Assembly (NCBI GenBank): GCA_039714575.1
Contig: JBDLJE010000047.1
Coordinates: forward strand, 1-19,387
DNA: 19,387 nt
Direction of reading: 5' to 3'
DNA from: Sulfonitrofixus sp039714575
Lineage (GTDB): Bacteria > Campylobacterota > Campylobacteria > Campylobacterales > Sulfurimonadaceae
The stretch's first letter is position 1; each line of letters begins with the position of its first letter. A program made the translations under genes and the position numbers. The notes under the pieces were generated by a model that saw nothing but the letters and a program-made list of their open reading frames with translations, searched no databases and was not told the origin of the DNA. Positions 6,803 through 15,081 of this stretch are shown here, piece by piece.

Positions 6803-7921
6803 CTATTTCGCTTTGACCTGGTCGGCGACAGCTTCATGGTATTTTTTAATACTCTCTTGCACCTCTTGACTCTCCAGACTCACATGGGTGGCGAAGTCAG
6901 CCAGTTTCATAACAATATCGCCAATCTCACCGTCGATCTTTTCAAAGGTCCTGTTGAGTGAAGCATCCATCTGCGCACTGAACATCTTTGTGCTCTTCTC
7001 TAGCGAACCGGTCGCCAGGGTAAACTCTTCCAGCTGTTGTTCGATCTGGTTTCTGGCAGCGATGGCATTGGTACTGTTGTCGATTGTTGAGAGTGTGTTT
7101 TTGAGGTCTGCCGAGACCTCCTGGAGGTTGTTGGAGATCAGAGAAAAACTCTGATTGCTCTCATGTATGATCTCTTTAAAGCTCTGCATATGCTGCTCGC
7201 TCAATGTCTTGACAAAGTCAAGGTCAAAGGTCTCTTTGAGTGCATGGATGAACCTGTCGTCTTGAATGTCGCGCTGTGCATGCTTATGGATCAGCAGTTC
7301 ATCACTGCTCCATATGCTTGATGCAAACAGTTTTTGGGTGCTCTCAAAATAGTGGTCGATCTTACTGAGACCGCTTTTCTCAAAATAGGTCCAGATCAGT
7401 GAAAGCAAGATACCGTAGATAGAAGCAAAGAAAGCCGAACCGACCCCGCTCAACAGCAGAGAGATCTCCGAGTCCAGGGTGTCGGTGCTGGTCGCTGTGA
7501 AGTTCGGCATCGAGATCGCCATGGCGACAAAGGTACCCAAGATACCCATCATCGGAAACACAGAAGAGGCAACAGAGACAAAGTTGTCATTTCGTATGTC
7601 GGCATAGTAGTCGTTAAGAAAGTCTTCGACATCTAAAATAGATCTGCTTTTGTCGCCCAGGGTCAGTGATTTGGACTGTAGTTCCGACTTTAGCTGCAGG
7701 TTCATTGCAGGGTAAGACGCTCTCATCTTACAGACGGTGTAGTTGGCGTTATGCTTGATAAAAAGTAAAAAGACAAAAAGGATAAAACCGATGTAAGCAA
7801 GGGTGTAGACCGGTATGTTCAAAGGGATGAGATTGAGGTATCCGGCCAGCATAAGGGCAAAAAAGAGTACGGGTATAACAGAGATAACGACATAATTGGC
7901 AGAGCATTTGAATGTAGACAT
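6803..7921 (-). CDS. MotA/TolQ/ExbB-family proton channel protein
   Basis: The 372 residues show four membrane helices, about 11-28, 38-55, 114-136 and 155-180. The family core is SSVFPMMGILGTFVAMAI in helix 3 and LLLSGVGSAFFASIYGILLSL in helix 4, which line the ion path in this superfamily. A cytoplasmic loop of about 55 residues separates helices 2 and 3. The C-terminal half (190-372) is a long, polar, mostly helical tail, longer than in TolQ or ExbB and shorter than in ZorA. It is expected to form a pentamer around two copies of the MotB-like partner encoded immediately downstream; this is family knowledge. AGGAAC six bases before the ATG and a promoter at 7999-7972 support the start. No second channel subunit is encoded here. 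Confidence 0.85.
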   Translation of the reverse strand: MSTFKCSANYVVISVIPVLFFALMLAGYLNLIPLNIPVYTLAYIGFILFVFLLFIKHNANYTVCKMRASYPAMNLQLKSELQSKSLTLGDKSRSILDVEDFLNDYYADIRNDNFVSVASSVFPMMGILGTFVAMAISMPNFTATSTDTLDSEISLLLSGVGSAFFASIYGILLSLIWTYFEKSGLSKIDHYFESTQKLFASSIWSSDELLIHKHAQRDIQDDRFIHALKETFDLDFVKTLSEQHMQSFKEIIHESNQSFSLISNNLQEVSADLKNTLSTIDNSTNAIAARNQIEQQLEEFTLATGSLEKSTKMFSAQMDASLNRTFEKIDGEIGDIVMKLADFATHVSLESQEVQESIKKYHEAVADQVKAK

Positions 7922-7971
7922 ATATGTTCCTGATCTTATTTTGCTAGTGGAGCAATAGCATTTGTGCTGCT

Positions 7972-7999
7972 ATTATATACTTAATTCTTATATCTGCAA
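7972..7999 (-). promoter_or_regulatory. Promoter of the motor-like operon
   Basis: Read on the minus strand, TTGCAG (7999-7994), a 16-base spacer and TATAAT (7977-7972) form a good housekeeping promoter. It lies about 50 bases before the ATG at 7921. Confidence 0.6.
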
Positions 8000-8113
8000 A
8001 ATAGGCGGTAAACAGCACATGAACAGAGGACTTTGAAATAGGAATAGAGCACATCTAAAAGTCAAACAAAGCGGCTTTTAACCCTTTAAGCGTTAGAATC
8101 GCGGGATTAATAA

Positions 8114-8163
8114 AGGGCATTTCCGGCAGCTTAGTCACTCTTACGGAGAAGCAGAAGTGCCCT
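8114..8163 (+). other. Structured leader upstream of glyS
   Basis: AGGGCA (8114-8119) pairs with TGCCCT (8158-8163). Alternatively GGCA (8125-8128) pairs with TGCC. Inside, CTT (8130-8132) pairs with AAG (8155-8157) and CTC (8138-8140) with GAG (8146-8148). The inner part, AGTCACTC then GGAGAAGCAG, loosely recalls the UCA...GGAAGCAG loop of SRP RNA domain IV, but the match is incomplete. A -10-like TAGAAT at 8094-8099 would start RNA just upstream. It may be a glyS leader or a short RNA. The rest of 7922-8189 shows nothing else I can name. Confidence 0.35.
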
Positions 8164-8189
8164 CAACTACATAATATAGGACAATATCA

Positions 8190-10238
8190 ATGATCCAACC
8201 TCTTTTAATCGAAATCGGTGTTGAAGAACTTCCGGCTGTACCGCTTCTGAAAGAACTGAAAAATATTGAGAAAAAATGGTTAACCGTTTTAGAAGAGAAC
8301 AGCCTTGTCGCTGAGTTTGAGTTTTACTACACACCGCGACGTTTAGTGCTGTGGCACAGTGAGTTCAAGGTACGTCAAGACGACAGTGAAGAGGAGTTCT
8401 TCGGAGCGCCGATCGCTATCGCCTACAAAGACGGCGAGCCGACGAAAGCGGCAGAGGGTTTTGCACGTAAATGCGGTGTAGACCTTTCAGAAGTCACTAA
8501 AGCAGAGAAGGGCGGTAAAGAGGTCCTTTACTTTAAAAAGAGTGTTGAAGGAGAAGATAGTGCGGCGCTTCTTCCGGCGATGATAGAGAAATGGATGAAG
8601 TCTCTAAGCTTCGGCAAGTCGATGCGCTGGGGTTCCAGCAGCGAGAGCTTTATCCGTCCTATCCGCTGGGTCAATGTGCTGTTGGCTGAAAAACTCGTAC
8701 CGATGTCACTGTTTGGTGTTGCGTCGAGTATGTCAACGTCAGTTCACCGCATGGATAACTTCGAGGCCTTGGCTGTTGAAGGGTACAAAGACTATTTTGA
8801 CAAGCTTAAAGCGGGTGCGGTCACACTGTACCAAGATGAGCGCCGCAAAAACATCTTGGCTGACTTTAAAAGTATCGAAGCAAAAAACGGTCTGAATATT
8901 GAGATCGATGAAGAGCTGCTTGCAGAGATCGTAGCGATCACGGAGCACCCGACACCGCTGCTCGGTACGTTTGATGTTGAGTTTCTGCGTCTTCCTCCCG
9001 AAGTGATCATTACGTCGATGAAAGAGCATCAGCGATACTTCCCTGTCTTTAAAGACGGCAAGCTTATCAACAAGTTTGTGGTGGTCTCCAACGCTTTGAC
9101 AGATGACTTCTCAAAAGTGATCGAAGGTAACGAACGTGTCCTTCGTCCGCGTCTTGCCGACGGGCTCTTCTTTTACGACAATGACCTGCGTAACGGTCTG
9201 AGTACCGATGGACTTGAGAAGGTCGTCTTTATGAATGGTCTTGGATCATTAGCCGACAAGATCGAACGAGAACATGACATCGCTGATTATCTATTTGAGC
9301 TTTACAGTGACGCAGTCTGTGCAGAGAACGGCAAACATGTAGAGGCTAACCAAGCACTGCTTCAGCGTTCGGTTTCCTTGGCAAAAGCGGACCTTATGAG
9401 CGAGATGGTCTATGAGTTCACGGAGCTTCAGGGCCTGATGGGACACTACTACGCCAATGCACTCGGTGAAGAGCATGAAGTCGCACTCGCGATCAAAGAG
9501 CAGTATCTTCCGGACGGTGAAGAGTCTGACGTACCCTCAACGAAACTGAGCGCGATCGTTGCGATGTCCATTAAGCTCGACACGCTGCTTGGTCTTTTCA
9601 GTATCAATCAGATCCCGACAGGCTCGCGTGACCCGTTCGCACTTCGCCGTGCGGTCAACGGCCTGATCCGTATTACCAAAGAGCATGATCTCTCTTTCGA
9701 CATCAACGCGGTACTTCAGAGCCTGAGCAAAAAATACGCAGAGATCGATTTTGAAAAGCTGGAGGCCTTCTTCTTGGAGCGTGTGAACCAGTTCTATAAC
9801 GTCAATCCGTCGATCGTCAAAGCCGTTCTTTCAACCGGCGAACGTGAACTTCGTGCTATCGATGCAAAGATCGAAGCGGTGGCAACGATCTCTGAAAGCA
9901 GTGAGTTCGCAACGATCTTCTCGACCTTCAAGCGTGTGGCGAACATTACTAAAGATGTAGACCTTGACAACCTTCAGGGTGTTGATGCCGCGCTGTTCGA
10001 AGGTGAGGCGGAGAGTGTCCTGTTTAACGCGTATAATGCAGTCAATGAAAAAGAGTACGCCTCTTTCACAGAGCAGCTGGATGCACTTTTCAGCCTGAAA
10101 CCGCAGCTCGATCTTTTCTTTGAAAAAGTGATGGTCAATGCTGATGATGAAGCGGTGAAGAACAACCGTAAAATGCTTGTAGGTACCATCTACAAAGCGA
10201 TCTTTGATATTGCCGATATTAAAGAGATCACTCTTTAA
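8190..10238 (+). CDS. glyS: Glycyl-tRNA synthetase, beta subunit
   Basis: This 682-residue protein is the beta chain of the alpha2beta2 bacterial glycyl-tRNA synthetase; the length is normal for the family. It starts MIQPLLIEIGVEELPA, the usual N-terminus. Diagnostic blocks are SMRWGSSSESFIRPIRWV (about 146-163), TEHPTPLLGTFDVEFLRLPP (about 249-268), SMKEHQRYFPVF, RVLRPRLADGLFFYDND, and GSRDPFALRRAVNGLIRI (about 477-494), ending in a helical anticodon-binding region. The beta chain recognises tRNA, while the catalytic alpha chain (glyQ) is not in this window and must be elsewhere. AGGA at 8178-8181 is eight bases before the ATG. It is the first gene of a tight + strand run; the next start is 17 bases after its stop. 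Confidence 0.97.
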   Translation: MIQPLLIEIGVEELPAVPLLKELKNIEKKWLTVLEENSLVAEFEFYYTPRRLVLWHSEFKVRQDDSEEEFFGAPIAIAYKDGEPTKAAEGFARKCGVDLSEVTKAEKGGKEVLYFKKSVEGEDSAALLPAMIEKWMKSLSFGKSMRWGSSSESFIRPIRWVNVLLAEKLVPMSLFGVASSMSTSVHRMDNFEALAVEGYKDYFDKLKAGAVTLYQDERRKNILADFKSIEAKNGLNIEIDEELLAEIVAITEHPTPLLGTFDVEFLRLPPEVIITSMKEHQRYFPVFKDGKLINKFVVVSNALTDDFSKVIEGNERVLRPRLADGLFFYDNDLRNGLSTDGLEKVVFMNGLGSLADKIEREHDIADYLFELYSDAVCAENGKHVEANQALLQRSVSLAKADLMSEMVYEFTELQGLMGHYYANALGEEHEVALAIKEQYLPDGEESDVPSTKLSAIVAMSIKLDTLLGLFSINQIPTGSRDPFALRRAVNGLIRITKEHDLSFDINAVLQSLSKKYAEIDFEKLEAFFLERVNQFYNVNPSIVKAVLSTGERELRAIDAKIEAVATISESSEFATIFSTFKRVANITKDVDLDNLQGVDAALFEGEAESVLFNAYNAVNEKEYASFTEQLDALFSLKPQLDLFFEKVMVNADDEAVKNNRKMLVGTIYKAIFDIADIKEITL

Positions 10239-10255
10239 GAACTGTCTGTAACGTC

Positions 10256-11383
10256 ATGCAGGTCTACGACACAGCGATAATCGGTGCCGGTATCAACGGC
10301 TGCAGCTGTGCCTACTTTCTCTCCAGAGCAGAACAGAATGTTGTTCTTATCGACCAGGAAGGCATTGCTGCCGGCGGTTCCGGTGCTGCGGGAGCTTTTA
10401 TCTCGCCCAAGTTCACCAAGGGCGGGTACCTCAAAGAGCTGCTTGAAGAGGCCTACCTGTACTCGCTTGCTTTTTATACACAAAACTTCCCCAAACATAT
10501 TCAGATCGCCAAACTATTACAGATCGCTAACTCAGATGAGAATGAAGTACGTCTCAATGCGTTCAAAGAGACAACTTCACTCTCTTTTTCAGAAGACAAC
10601 AGTGAAGCTGAACCCATCTTGACACCGTATGCTAAAGAGTCTGCTTCCTTAGTGTTGGACGAGGGCGGCGTTGTCAATGCTCAGGCCATGTGTGAGGCGT
10701 TGGCCGAGGGGATCGACTTCAGTAGAGAGAAAGTAGACGTTTTGCATTATGATGACGGTGTCTGGCAGATAGGTGACATCAGGGCTAAGCGTATCATATT
10801 GGCGACAGGTTCGTATGATGTTGTGGTCAAGATGCCGTACCTGGAGCTGCGTCGTGTCTGGGGGCACCGTATCGATGTAAAGACTACGACCAAAGTGCCT
10901 TACAGCATCCACCACCACCTCTCTATCTCACCCTCATCAGAGGAGGGCATACTGGCCATAGGTGCGACACATAACCTTCGCTACAACCCTTTTGGTGACG
11001 AGGTCTATGACGTTGAAGAGGGAAGAAAAGAGCTGCTGGAGAAGGCGCTTAAAAGTGTCAAACTGGAGAATGTAGAACTCCTTAAAGACTATGTCGGTCT
11101 GCGTTCAGGCAGCAATGACTACCTCCCTATTATCGGACCTGTTGTGGATGCAGAGAAGACAATGGATGAGACGTTTAAGCCCTCAAAGTTAAAGAAGATG
11201 AGTGACGATAGCTTTACCCATTTTCCGGAGCTCTACATGATAAACGGTACGGGCGGATACGGTTTTGTCTTGGCGCCTTTTTTGGCAAAACAGCTTACGG
11301 AGTATATAACCGATAACACAGAGTTGGAAAGAGAGCTTACACCGACCCGTTTTTTCAGACGCTGGGCAAAGAGGCAGGGGTAG
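10256..11383 (+). CDS. FAD-dependent oxidoreductase, DAO family (MnmC C-domain/ThiO-like)
   Basis: The 375-residue protein opens with a Rossmann FAD site, TAIIGAGINGCSCAYFLS (G10, G12, G15) ending in the acidic VVLID. SGAAGAFISPKF near residue 45, and the C-terminal pair GLRSGSNDYLPIIGP and NGTGGYGFVLAPFLA, are typical of the D-amino-acid-oxidase (DAO) superfamily. The segment around residues 42-95 (SGAAGAFISPKF, AYLYSLAFY, LLQIANSDENEVR) resembles the FAD domain of MnmC, which removes the carboxymethyl group from cmnm5s2U34 of tRNA. Glycine oxidase ThiO is the main alternative. It lacks any methyltransferase half. The start has no clear ribosome binding site and is 17 bases after glyS, so it is probably translated by coupling. 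The gene's stop TAG touches the next ATG. Confidence 0.8.
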   Translation: MQVYDTAIIGAGINGCSCAYFLSRAEQNVVLIDQEGIAAGGSGAAGAFISPKFTKGGYLKELLEEAYLYSLAFYTQNFPKHIQIAKLLQIANSDENEVRLNAFKETTSLSFSEDNSEAEPILTPYAKESASLVLDEGGVVNAQAMCEALAEGIDFSREKVDVLHYDDGVWQIGDIRAKRIILATGSYDVVVKMPYLELRRVWGHRIDVKTTTKVPYSIHHHLSISPSSEEGILAIGATHNLRYNPFGDEVYDVEEGRKELLEKALKSVKLENVELLKDYVGLRSGSNDYLPIIGPVVDAEKTMDETFKPSKLKKMSDDSFTHFPELYMINGTGGYGFVLAPFLAKQLTEYITDNTELERELTPTRFFRRWAKRQG

Positions 11384-12178
11384 ATGGTCACAGAATTCAT
11401 TATTATTGGTCTTATCCTTCTATTTGGCATACCAAGTCTATTGGTCTACCTGTTGCAGCATAAGATCATCTTTACCCCTTATCATCATAAACGCCGTGGT
11501 CTTTTCCGTGAATACCCTGAGCTTTACAGACCGTTGGAACTGCAGGTCGAAAAGGGCATCTTTCTTGAAGGTATTGTCTATGAGCCGGAAGAGAGAGCCG
11601 ATGCGACTATGCTCTATTTTGGAGGGCGTGAACAAGACAGTGTAACGCTGATCGCCAAGTTTTCACTGCATTACCCTGAGACACGTATCATCGCCTTTAA
11701 TTACCGCGGTTACGGGACAAGTGACGGAGAGCCGAGCGAAGCGGCCTATCATGGCGATGCGCTTAAGGTCTTTGATCATGTGAATGAACACTATGGCAAA
11801 CCGATACTGCTGGGTTACAGCCTGGGTTCAAATATCGCTGCTCACATCGCTGTTCGAAGAGAACCTGCTGAACTGATACTTGTAGCGGCATTTGAGTCGG
11901 TGCAGGCGCTTTCACGCGCAAAGAAGGTCCCGGTGCCGAGGTTTGTTGTCAAACACCGTTTCGAGACCATCAGAGAGATTGACAAAGTACAGGTGCCATT
12001 TTCGATGTATGTCACTAAAGATGACGGTTTTGTGCCGATAAAACAGCCCCGAAAGTTGAAGGCGAGGGCGAAAGAGGGAATGCTGATTGACTATAAAGAG
12101 TTTGAAGGCTATAATCACGCTCAATTACTCTTTAGTGACGAAGTGTGTCAAGAGATAGAAAAGGTGTTAGCAAAGTGA
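11384..12178 (+). CDS. Membrane-anchored alpha/beta hydrolase (BEM46/YfhR-like)
   Basis: This 264-residue protein has an N-terminal membrane helix (about 4-24, EFIIIGLILLFGIPSLLVYLL) followed by QHKIIFTPYHHKRRG, the usual opening of the BEM46/YfhR group. The serine-hydrolase triad is visible: Ser146 in LLGYSLGSN, Asp213 or Asp214 in VTKDDGFVP, and His245 in GYNHAQ. The RGYGTSDGEPSE loop is characteristic. The oxyanion-strand motif is LYFGGREQ rather than HGN, a small departure. Substrates of this group are generally unknown; lipid or small ester hydrolysis at the inner membrane is a guess. AGGGG four bases before the ATG and direct abutment with the preceding TAG stop support the start. Its TGA overlaps the GTG of hemH. 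Confidence 0.82.
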   Translation: MVTEFIIIGLILLFGIPSLLVYLLQHKIIFTPYHHKRRGLFREYPELYRPLELQVEKGIFLEGIVYEPEERADATMLYFGGREQDSVTLIAKFSLHYPETRIIAFNYRGYGTSDGEPSEAAYHGDALKVFDHVNEHYGKPILLGYSLGSNIAAHIAVRREPAELILVAAFESVQALSRAKKVPVPRFVVKHRFETIREIDKVQVPFSMYVTKDDGFVPIKQPRKLKARAKEGMLIDYKEFEGYNHAQLLFSDEVCQEIEKVLAK

Positions 12179-13128
12179 AAGAAGCGATAATCTTACTCAA
12201 TATGGGTGGCCCGAACAACCTTGGCGAAGTCGAGATGTTTTTAAAAAACATGTTTAACGACCCCAATATCCTGACCATGAAAAGCGGTCTCATGCGTAAG
12301 TTCGTCGGCGGGATGATCACCTTTACCCGTGCAGAGTCTTCGCAAGAGATCTACCGCCAGCTTGGCGGAAAGTCACCGATCGTCGATCACACTAAAAACC
12401 TTATTGCAGCGTTGGAAAAGAAGCTTGACGATGAGAACGTCATCGTTGACTTTGTCATGCGCTACACACCGCCGTTCGCGCCCGAGGTCATTGAACGTCT
12501 GAAAGAGGAGAGTGTGGAGAAGGTCTATCTTATCCCGCTCTATCCTCAGTTCTCGACAACAACGACAAAGTCCTCTCTTGAAGACTTCGAAGAGGCCTTC
12601 CATGACAGCGGTATGGATGCGATCTTGGTCGAGGTCAAACACTACTATGAGAACAACACCTATAACGAAGCGGTCATAGAACGCATCAAAGAGAAGATGG
12701 CAGACAGTGACTATAACGACTTTGACATCATCTTCTCCGCTCACGGCCTGCCGCAGAAGATCGTCGATGCAGGTGATCCGTATCAGCGTCATGTCGAGCG
12801 TCATGTCGAACTGCTCAAAACGAAGCTTCAAGAACATGAGATGAAGTTCCACCAAGTGCACCTGGCGTATCAGTCCAAAGTCGGCCCGATGAAGTGGCTG
12901 GAACCTTCTTTGGAGACAGCTTTGCATAAAGTGCGTAACCGCGGTGTCATCATCTACCCCATAGCCTTCACCATCGACAACTCTGAGACCGACTTTGAAC
13001 TTGAGATCGAGTATAGAGAGATCGCCGAGGAGATGGGTTTTAATGACTACCGTATCTGCCGCTGTGTGAATGACAGCGGTAAATTTGTTGATGCCCTTTT
13101 AGAGGTCTATGCGAAGATGAAAAGTTAA
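12175..13128 (+). CDS. hemH: Ferrochelatase
   Basis: Ferrochelatase inserts Fe(II) into protoporphyrin IX in the last step of protoheme synthesis, at the cytoplasmic face of the membrane. The protein opens MKEAIILLNMGGPNNLGEV, the family start, and contains PLYPQFSTTT (about 121-130), the signature FSAHGLPQKIVDAGDPY (about 187-203, with catalytic His190), the block YQSKVGPMKWL and, near the C-terminus, ETDFELEIEY with the conserved acidic residues. I place the start at GTG 12175, giving 317 residues, the normal size. It overlaps the hydrolase stop as GTGA and has AGAAAAGG ten bases upstream. A GTG at 12145 would add ten residues that do not match the family. The neighbouring iron- and flavin-related genes fit a haem/redox theme, but glyS co-transcription suggests housekeeping expression. 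Confidence 0.95.
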   Translation: MKEAIILLNMGGPNNLGEVEMFLKNMFNDPNILTMKSGLMRKFVGGMITFTRAESSQEIYRQLGGKSPIVDHTKNLIAALEKKLDDENVIVDFVMRYTPPFAPEVIERLKEESVEKVYLIPLYPQFSTTTTKSSLEDFEEAFHDSGMDAILVEVKHYYENNTYNEAVIERIKEKMADSDYNDFDIIFSAHGLPQKIVDAGDPYQRHVERHVELLKTKLQEHEMKFHQVHLAYQSKVGPMKWLEPSLETALHKVRNRGVIIYPIAFTIDNSETDFELEIEYREIAEEMGFNDYRICRCVNDSGKFVDALLEVYAKMKS

Positions 13129-13140
13129 ACAAGAGATAGA

Positions 13141-13767
13141 ATGACCGTAGTAATCTTTGACATGGATGGAACGCTGATCGACTCCCAGAACGACATCACC
13201 GCTTCCATCAACCATGTACGGGCTTTGAACCATACCCTGGAGCCGTTAAGCAGTGACTTCGTTGTAGAAGCGATCAACCGTGATCAGCGCAATCTTGCCA
13301 TGGAATTTTACAACACGGAACTCTATCAGGATGCCGACCGCATACTGTTTGAAGCGCACTACCATAAACAGTGTACCGAAGCAGTTGTGCTTTACGATGG
13401 TGTTAAAGAGCTTATTGAGACTCTACATGAACGCGGCGTCAAGATGGGAGTCGCGACCAATGCTCCCAGCCCGTTTGCCAACAGAATGCTGGAACATGTA
13501 GGTGTCTCACACTATTTTGAGCAAATTATCGGCGCCGATATGGTGGCTCTGCCTAAGCCTGATCCTGAGATGTTGCGGGTTACACTGGAGCATACACTCT
13601 TTGACACGCGTATCGACAAAGCTTTGATGGTGGGTGACAACTCCAAAGATATGGAAGCCGCTTTTCGTGCCGGGGTGACCTCTGTCTTCGCCACCTGGGG
13701 TTTCAGCCCTGAGGGTCATGGCGACCATGTTATAGGGCACCCCAGAGAGCTTCTTGAACTGATCTGA
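13141..13767 (+). CDS. gph: HAD-superfamily phosphatase, phosphoglycolate phosphatase-like
   Basis: The 208-residue protein is a HAD subfamily I hydrolase with a helical cap. Motif I is VIFDMDGTLIDS (nucleophile Asp7, acid/base Asp9). Motif II is GVATNAPSP (Thr in place). Motif III/IV is LPKPDPEML with the conserved Lys, then VGDNSKDMEAAFRAG with the Mg-binding acidic residues. Length and motif style match Gph, which removes phosphate from 2-phosphoglycolate, but related phosphatases (for example for pyridoxal or other sugar phosphates) cannot be excluded by sequence alone. It begins 12 bases after the hemH stop with AGAGAT as a weak ribosome binding site, and is followed three bases after its stop by apbE. 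Confidence 0.8.
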   Translation: MTVVIFDMDGTLIDSQNDITASINHVRALNHTLEPLSSDFVVEAINRDQRNLAMEFYNTELYQDADRILFEAHYHKQCTEAVVLYDGVKELIETLHERGVKMGVATNAPSPFANRMLEHVGVSHYFEQIIGADMVALPKPDPEMLRVTLEHTLFDTRIDKALMVGDNSKDMEAAFRAGVTSVFATWGFSPEGHGDHVIGHPRELLELI

Positions 13768-13770
13768 CTG

Positions 13771-14691
13771 ATGAAAGTCCTTCTTACCTTACTCTTGGCA
13801 TCATCACTATACTCCACTGAGATGGTTGAGCGTACGCAGATGTTGATGGGCACCTTTGCAACCATATCCCTGCCCAAAGAGAAGGGTAAAGAGCAGCAAA
13901 AAAGTTTTGAGATTCTAAAAGATGTGGAAGCTTCGCTCTCAAGTTATGATCCCAAAGCCGACATATACAGACTCAACCATGAACGTTCTGCGTACCTCAC
14001 TGCCTATAGTTATGAAGCGCTTTTGCTCTCTAAACGATATTACGATGAGAGTGACGGTTATTTTGATATAACGGTCGGTTCTATTACCAAAGGATTATAC
14101 CGTTTTGGCGAAGAGACACGTCTTGTAAGTCATCAGCAGTTGCAAAAGGCCAATATTGACTTTAGAGGTCTGCATTTTGAACGTAAGAAGGCATGGCTTG
14201 ACAAAGGCACAGTGATAGACTTGGGAGGCATGGGTAAAGGCTTTGGTGTCGACAAGGTCGCACTGTATCTGAACGAGCAGAACATCACACAAGGAAAGGT
14301 CGCTTTGAGCGGCGACATACGCTGTCTGGACATCTGTACGATAGCAGTTCAAAACCCTTTTGGTGAGGGTGTCATTGCTGAACTCACAACCAAACAGGCC
14401 TATACCGCGATCTCTACCAGCGGAAACTACCGCCGCTATGTCGAGAGTACAGAAAACAACCATCTCATAGACCCTAAACAGCACCGGTCGCAGCAGAACT
14501 TTGCTTCGATCACTCTCTTTTCACATGGCAGCAACAGCGATATAGACGCTTATGCCACGGCAGCTTCAGTGATGCCTTTGGAGAAAGCAATCATGTTTCT
14601 AAACGCTCTGGATGTCGGTTATGTCTTGATCGTTAATGATGGCGGTCAGTATGTAAGTGACAACCTCACAAGGTTTGTACAACGACCATAA
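13771..14691 (+). CDS. apbE: ApbE-family FAD:protein FMN transferase
   Basis: ApbE transfers FMN from FAD to a Thr or Ser of S/T-GAT motifs in exported flavoproteins. This 306-residue protein has a short Sec signal peptide (MKVLLTLLLASSLYS) without a lipobox Cys, so it is probably soluble in the periplasm rather than lipidated. Family landmarks are MGTFATIS (26-33), SSYDPKADIYRLN (57-69), YFDITVGS, VIDLGGMGKGFGVDK (148-162), SGD (180-182), ISTSGNYRRY (214-223), HLIDP (231-235) and DAYATAASVM (259-268) with metal-binding residues. It starts three bases after the gph stop with no clear ribosome binding site, suggesting coupling. A fitting acceptor, the secreted FMN-binding protein with TGAT, is encoded at 17125-17646 on the other strand. 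Confidence 0.92.
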   Translation: MKVLLTLLLASSLYSTEMVERTQMLMGTFATISLPKEKGKEQQKSFEILKDVEASLSSYDPKADIYRLNHERSAYLTAYSYEALLLSKRYYDESDGYFDITVGSITKGLYRFGEETRLVSHQQLQKANIDFRGLHFERKKAWLDKGTVIDLGGMGKGFGVDKVALYLNEQNITQGKVALSGDIRCLDICTIAVQNPFGEGVIAELTTKQAYTAISTSGNYRRYVESTENNHLIDPKQHRSQQNFASITLFSHGSNSDIDAYATAASVMPLEKAIMFLNALDVGYVLIVNDGGQYVSDNLTRFVQRP

Positions 14692-14792
14692 AGTCACCCT
14701 TAAAGATCTCTATTGCATCTGGATATAAAGTCTATACCAAAACTTTTTAATATAAGATTGTTTTATATGACAATCCAAAGAGGAGGTGTGAG

Positions 14793-15080
14793 ATGGCCAA
14801 GTATATCATTCACCGTGACATTCCGGGTGTTGGGTCTTTCAGTCCTGACGAGTATAAAGCGGCAGCAGGACAGTCTAACAAGGTGATAGCAGAGATGACT
14901 GCTGAACACAAGAATATTCAGTGGGTTCACTCTTATGCAACAGGAGATGTAATGTTCTGTATCTACATCGTCGACAATGAAGACCTTATTTATGAACACA
15001 GTGAACGCAGCGGGTTTCCTGCCAACATCGTGAGAAAGGTCACTAATGTTGTTGACCCGGTAACTGCCGAAGGTACGTAA
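14793..15080 (+). CDS. DUF4242 small protein (SCO4226-like)
   Basis: This 95-residue protein shows the DUF4242 pattern: a strand-rich N-terminus (KYIIHRDIPGVG), a middle helix (SPDEYKAAAGQSNKVIAEM), IQWVHSYATGDVMFCIYI and the closing HSERSGFPANIV, close to the family's H-x-RR-GFPA ending. A structurally studied relative, SCO4226 from Streptomyces, binds nickel; whether this one does is unknown. The start is secure: AGGAGG (14781-14786) is six bases before the ATG, the strongest ribosome binding site in the window, suggesting high expression. It stands in its own transcription unit after a 101-base gap, with -10-like TATAAG at 14751-14756. The methyltransferase gene begins one base after its stop. 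Confidence 0.8.
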   Translation: MAKYIIHRDIPGVGSFSPDEYKAAAGQSNKVIAEMTAEHKNIQWVHSYATGDVMFCIYIVDNEDLIYEHSERSGFPANIVRKVTNVVDPVTAEGT

Positions 15081-15081
15081 A

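Noticed and set aside
5690..7921. Calling the MotA/OmpA pair a Zorya defence system
   Set aside because: No ZorC, ZorD or ZorE effector gene is adjacent, and the channel protein's tail is shorter than in ZorA; the likeness is only at motor level.
12145..12174. GTG start 30 bases upstream of the chosen hemH start
   Set aside because: The added residues do not fit the ferrochelatase N-terminus, and GTG 12175 gives the normal length with a ribosome binding site and stop overlap.
12373..12927. A 184-codon minus-strand open frame inside hemH
   Set aside because: It is antisense to an unmistakable ferrochelatase; its composition reflects complementary codon bias and it shows no family motif.
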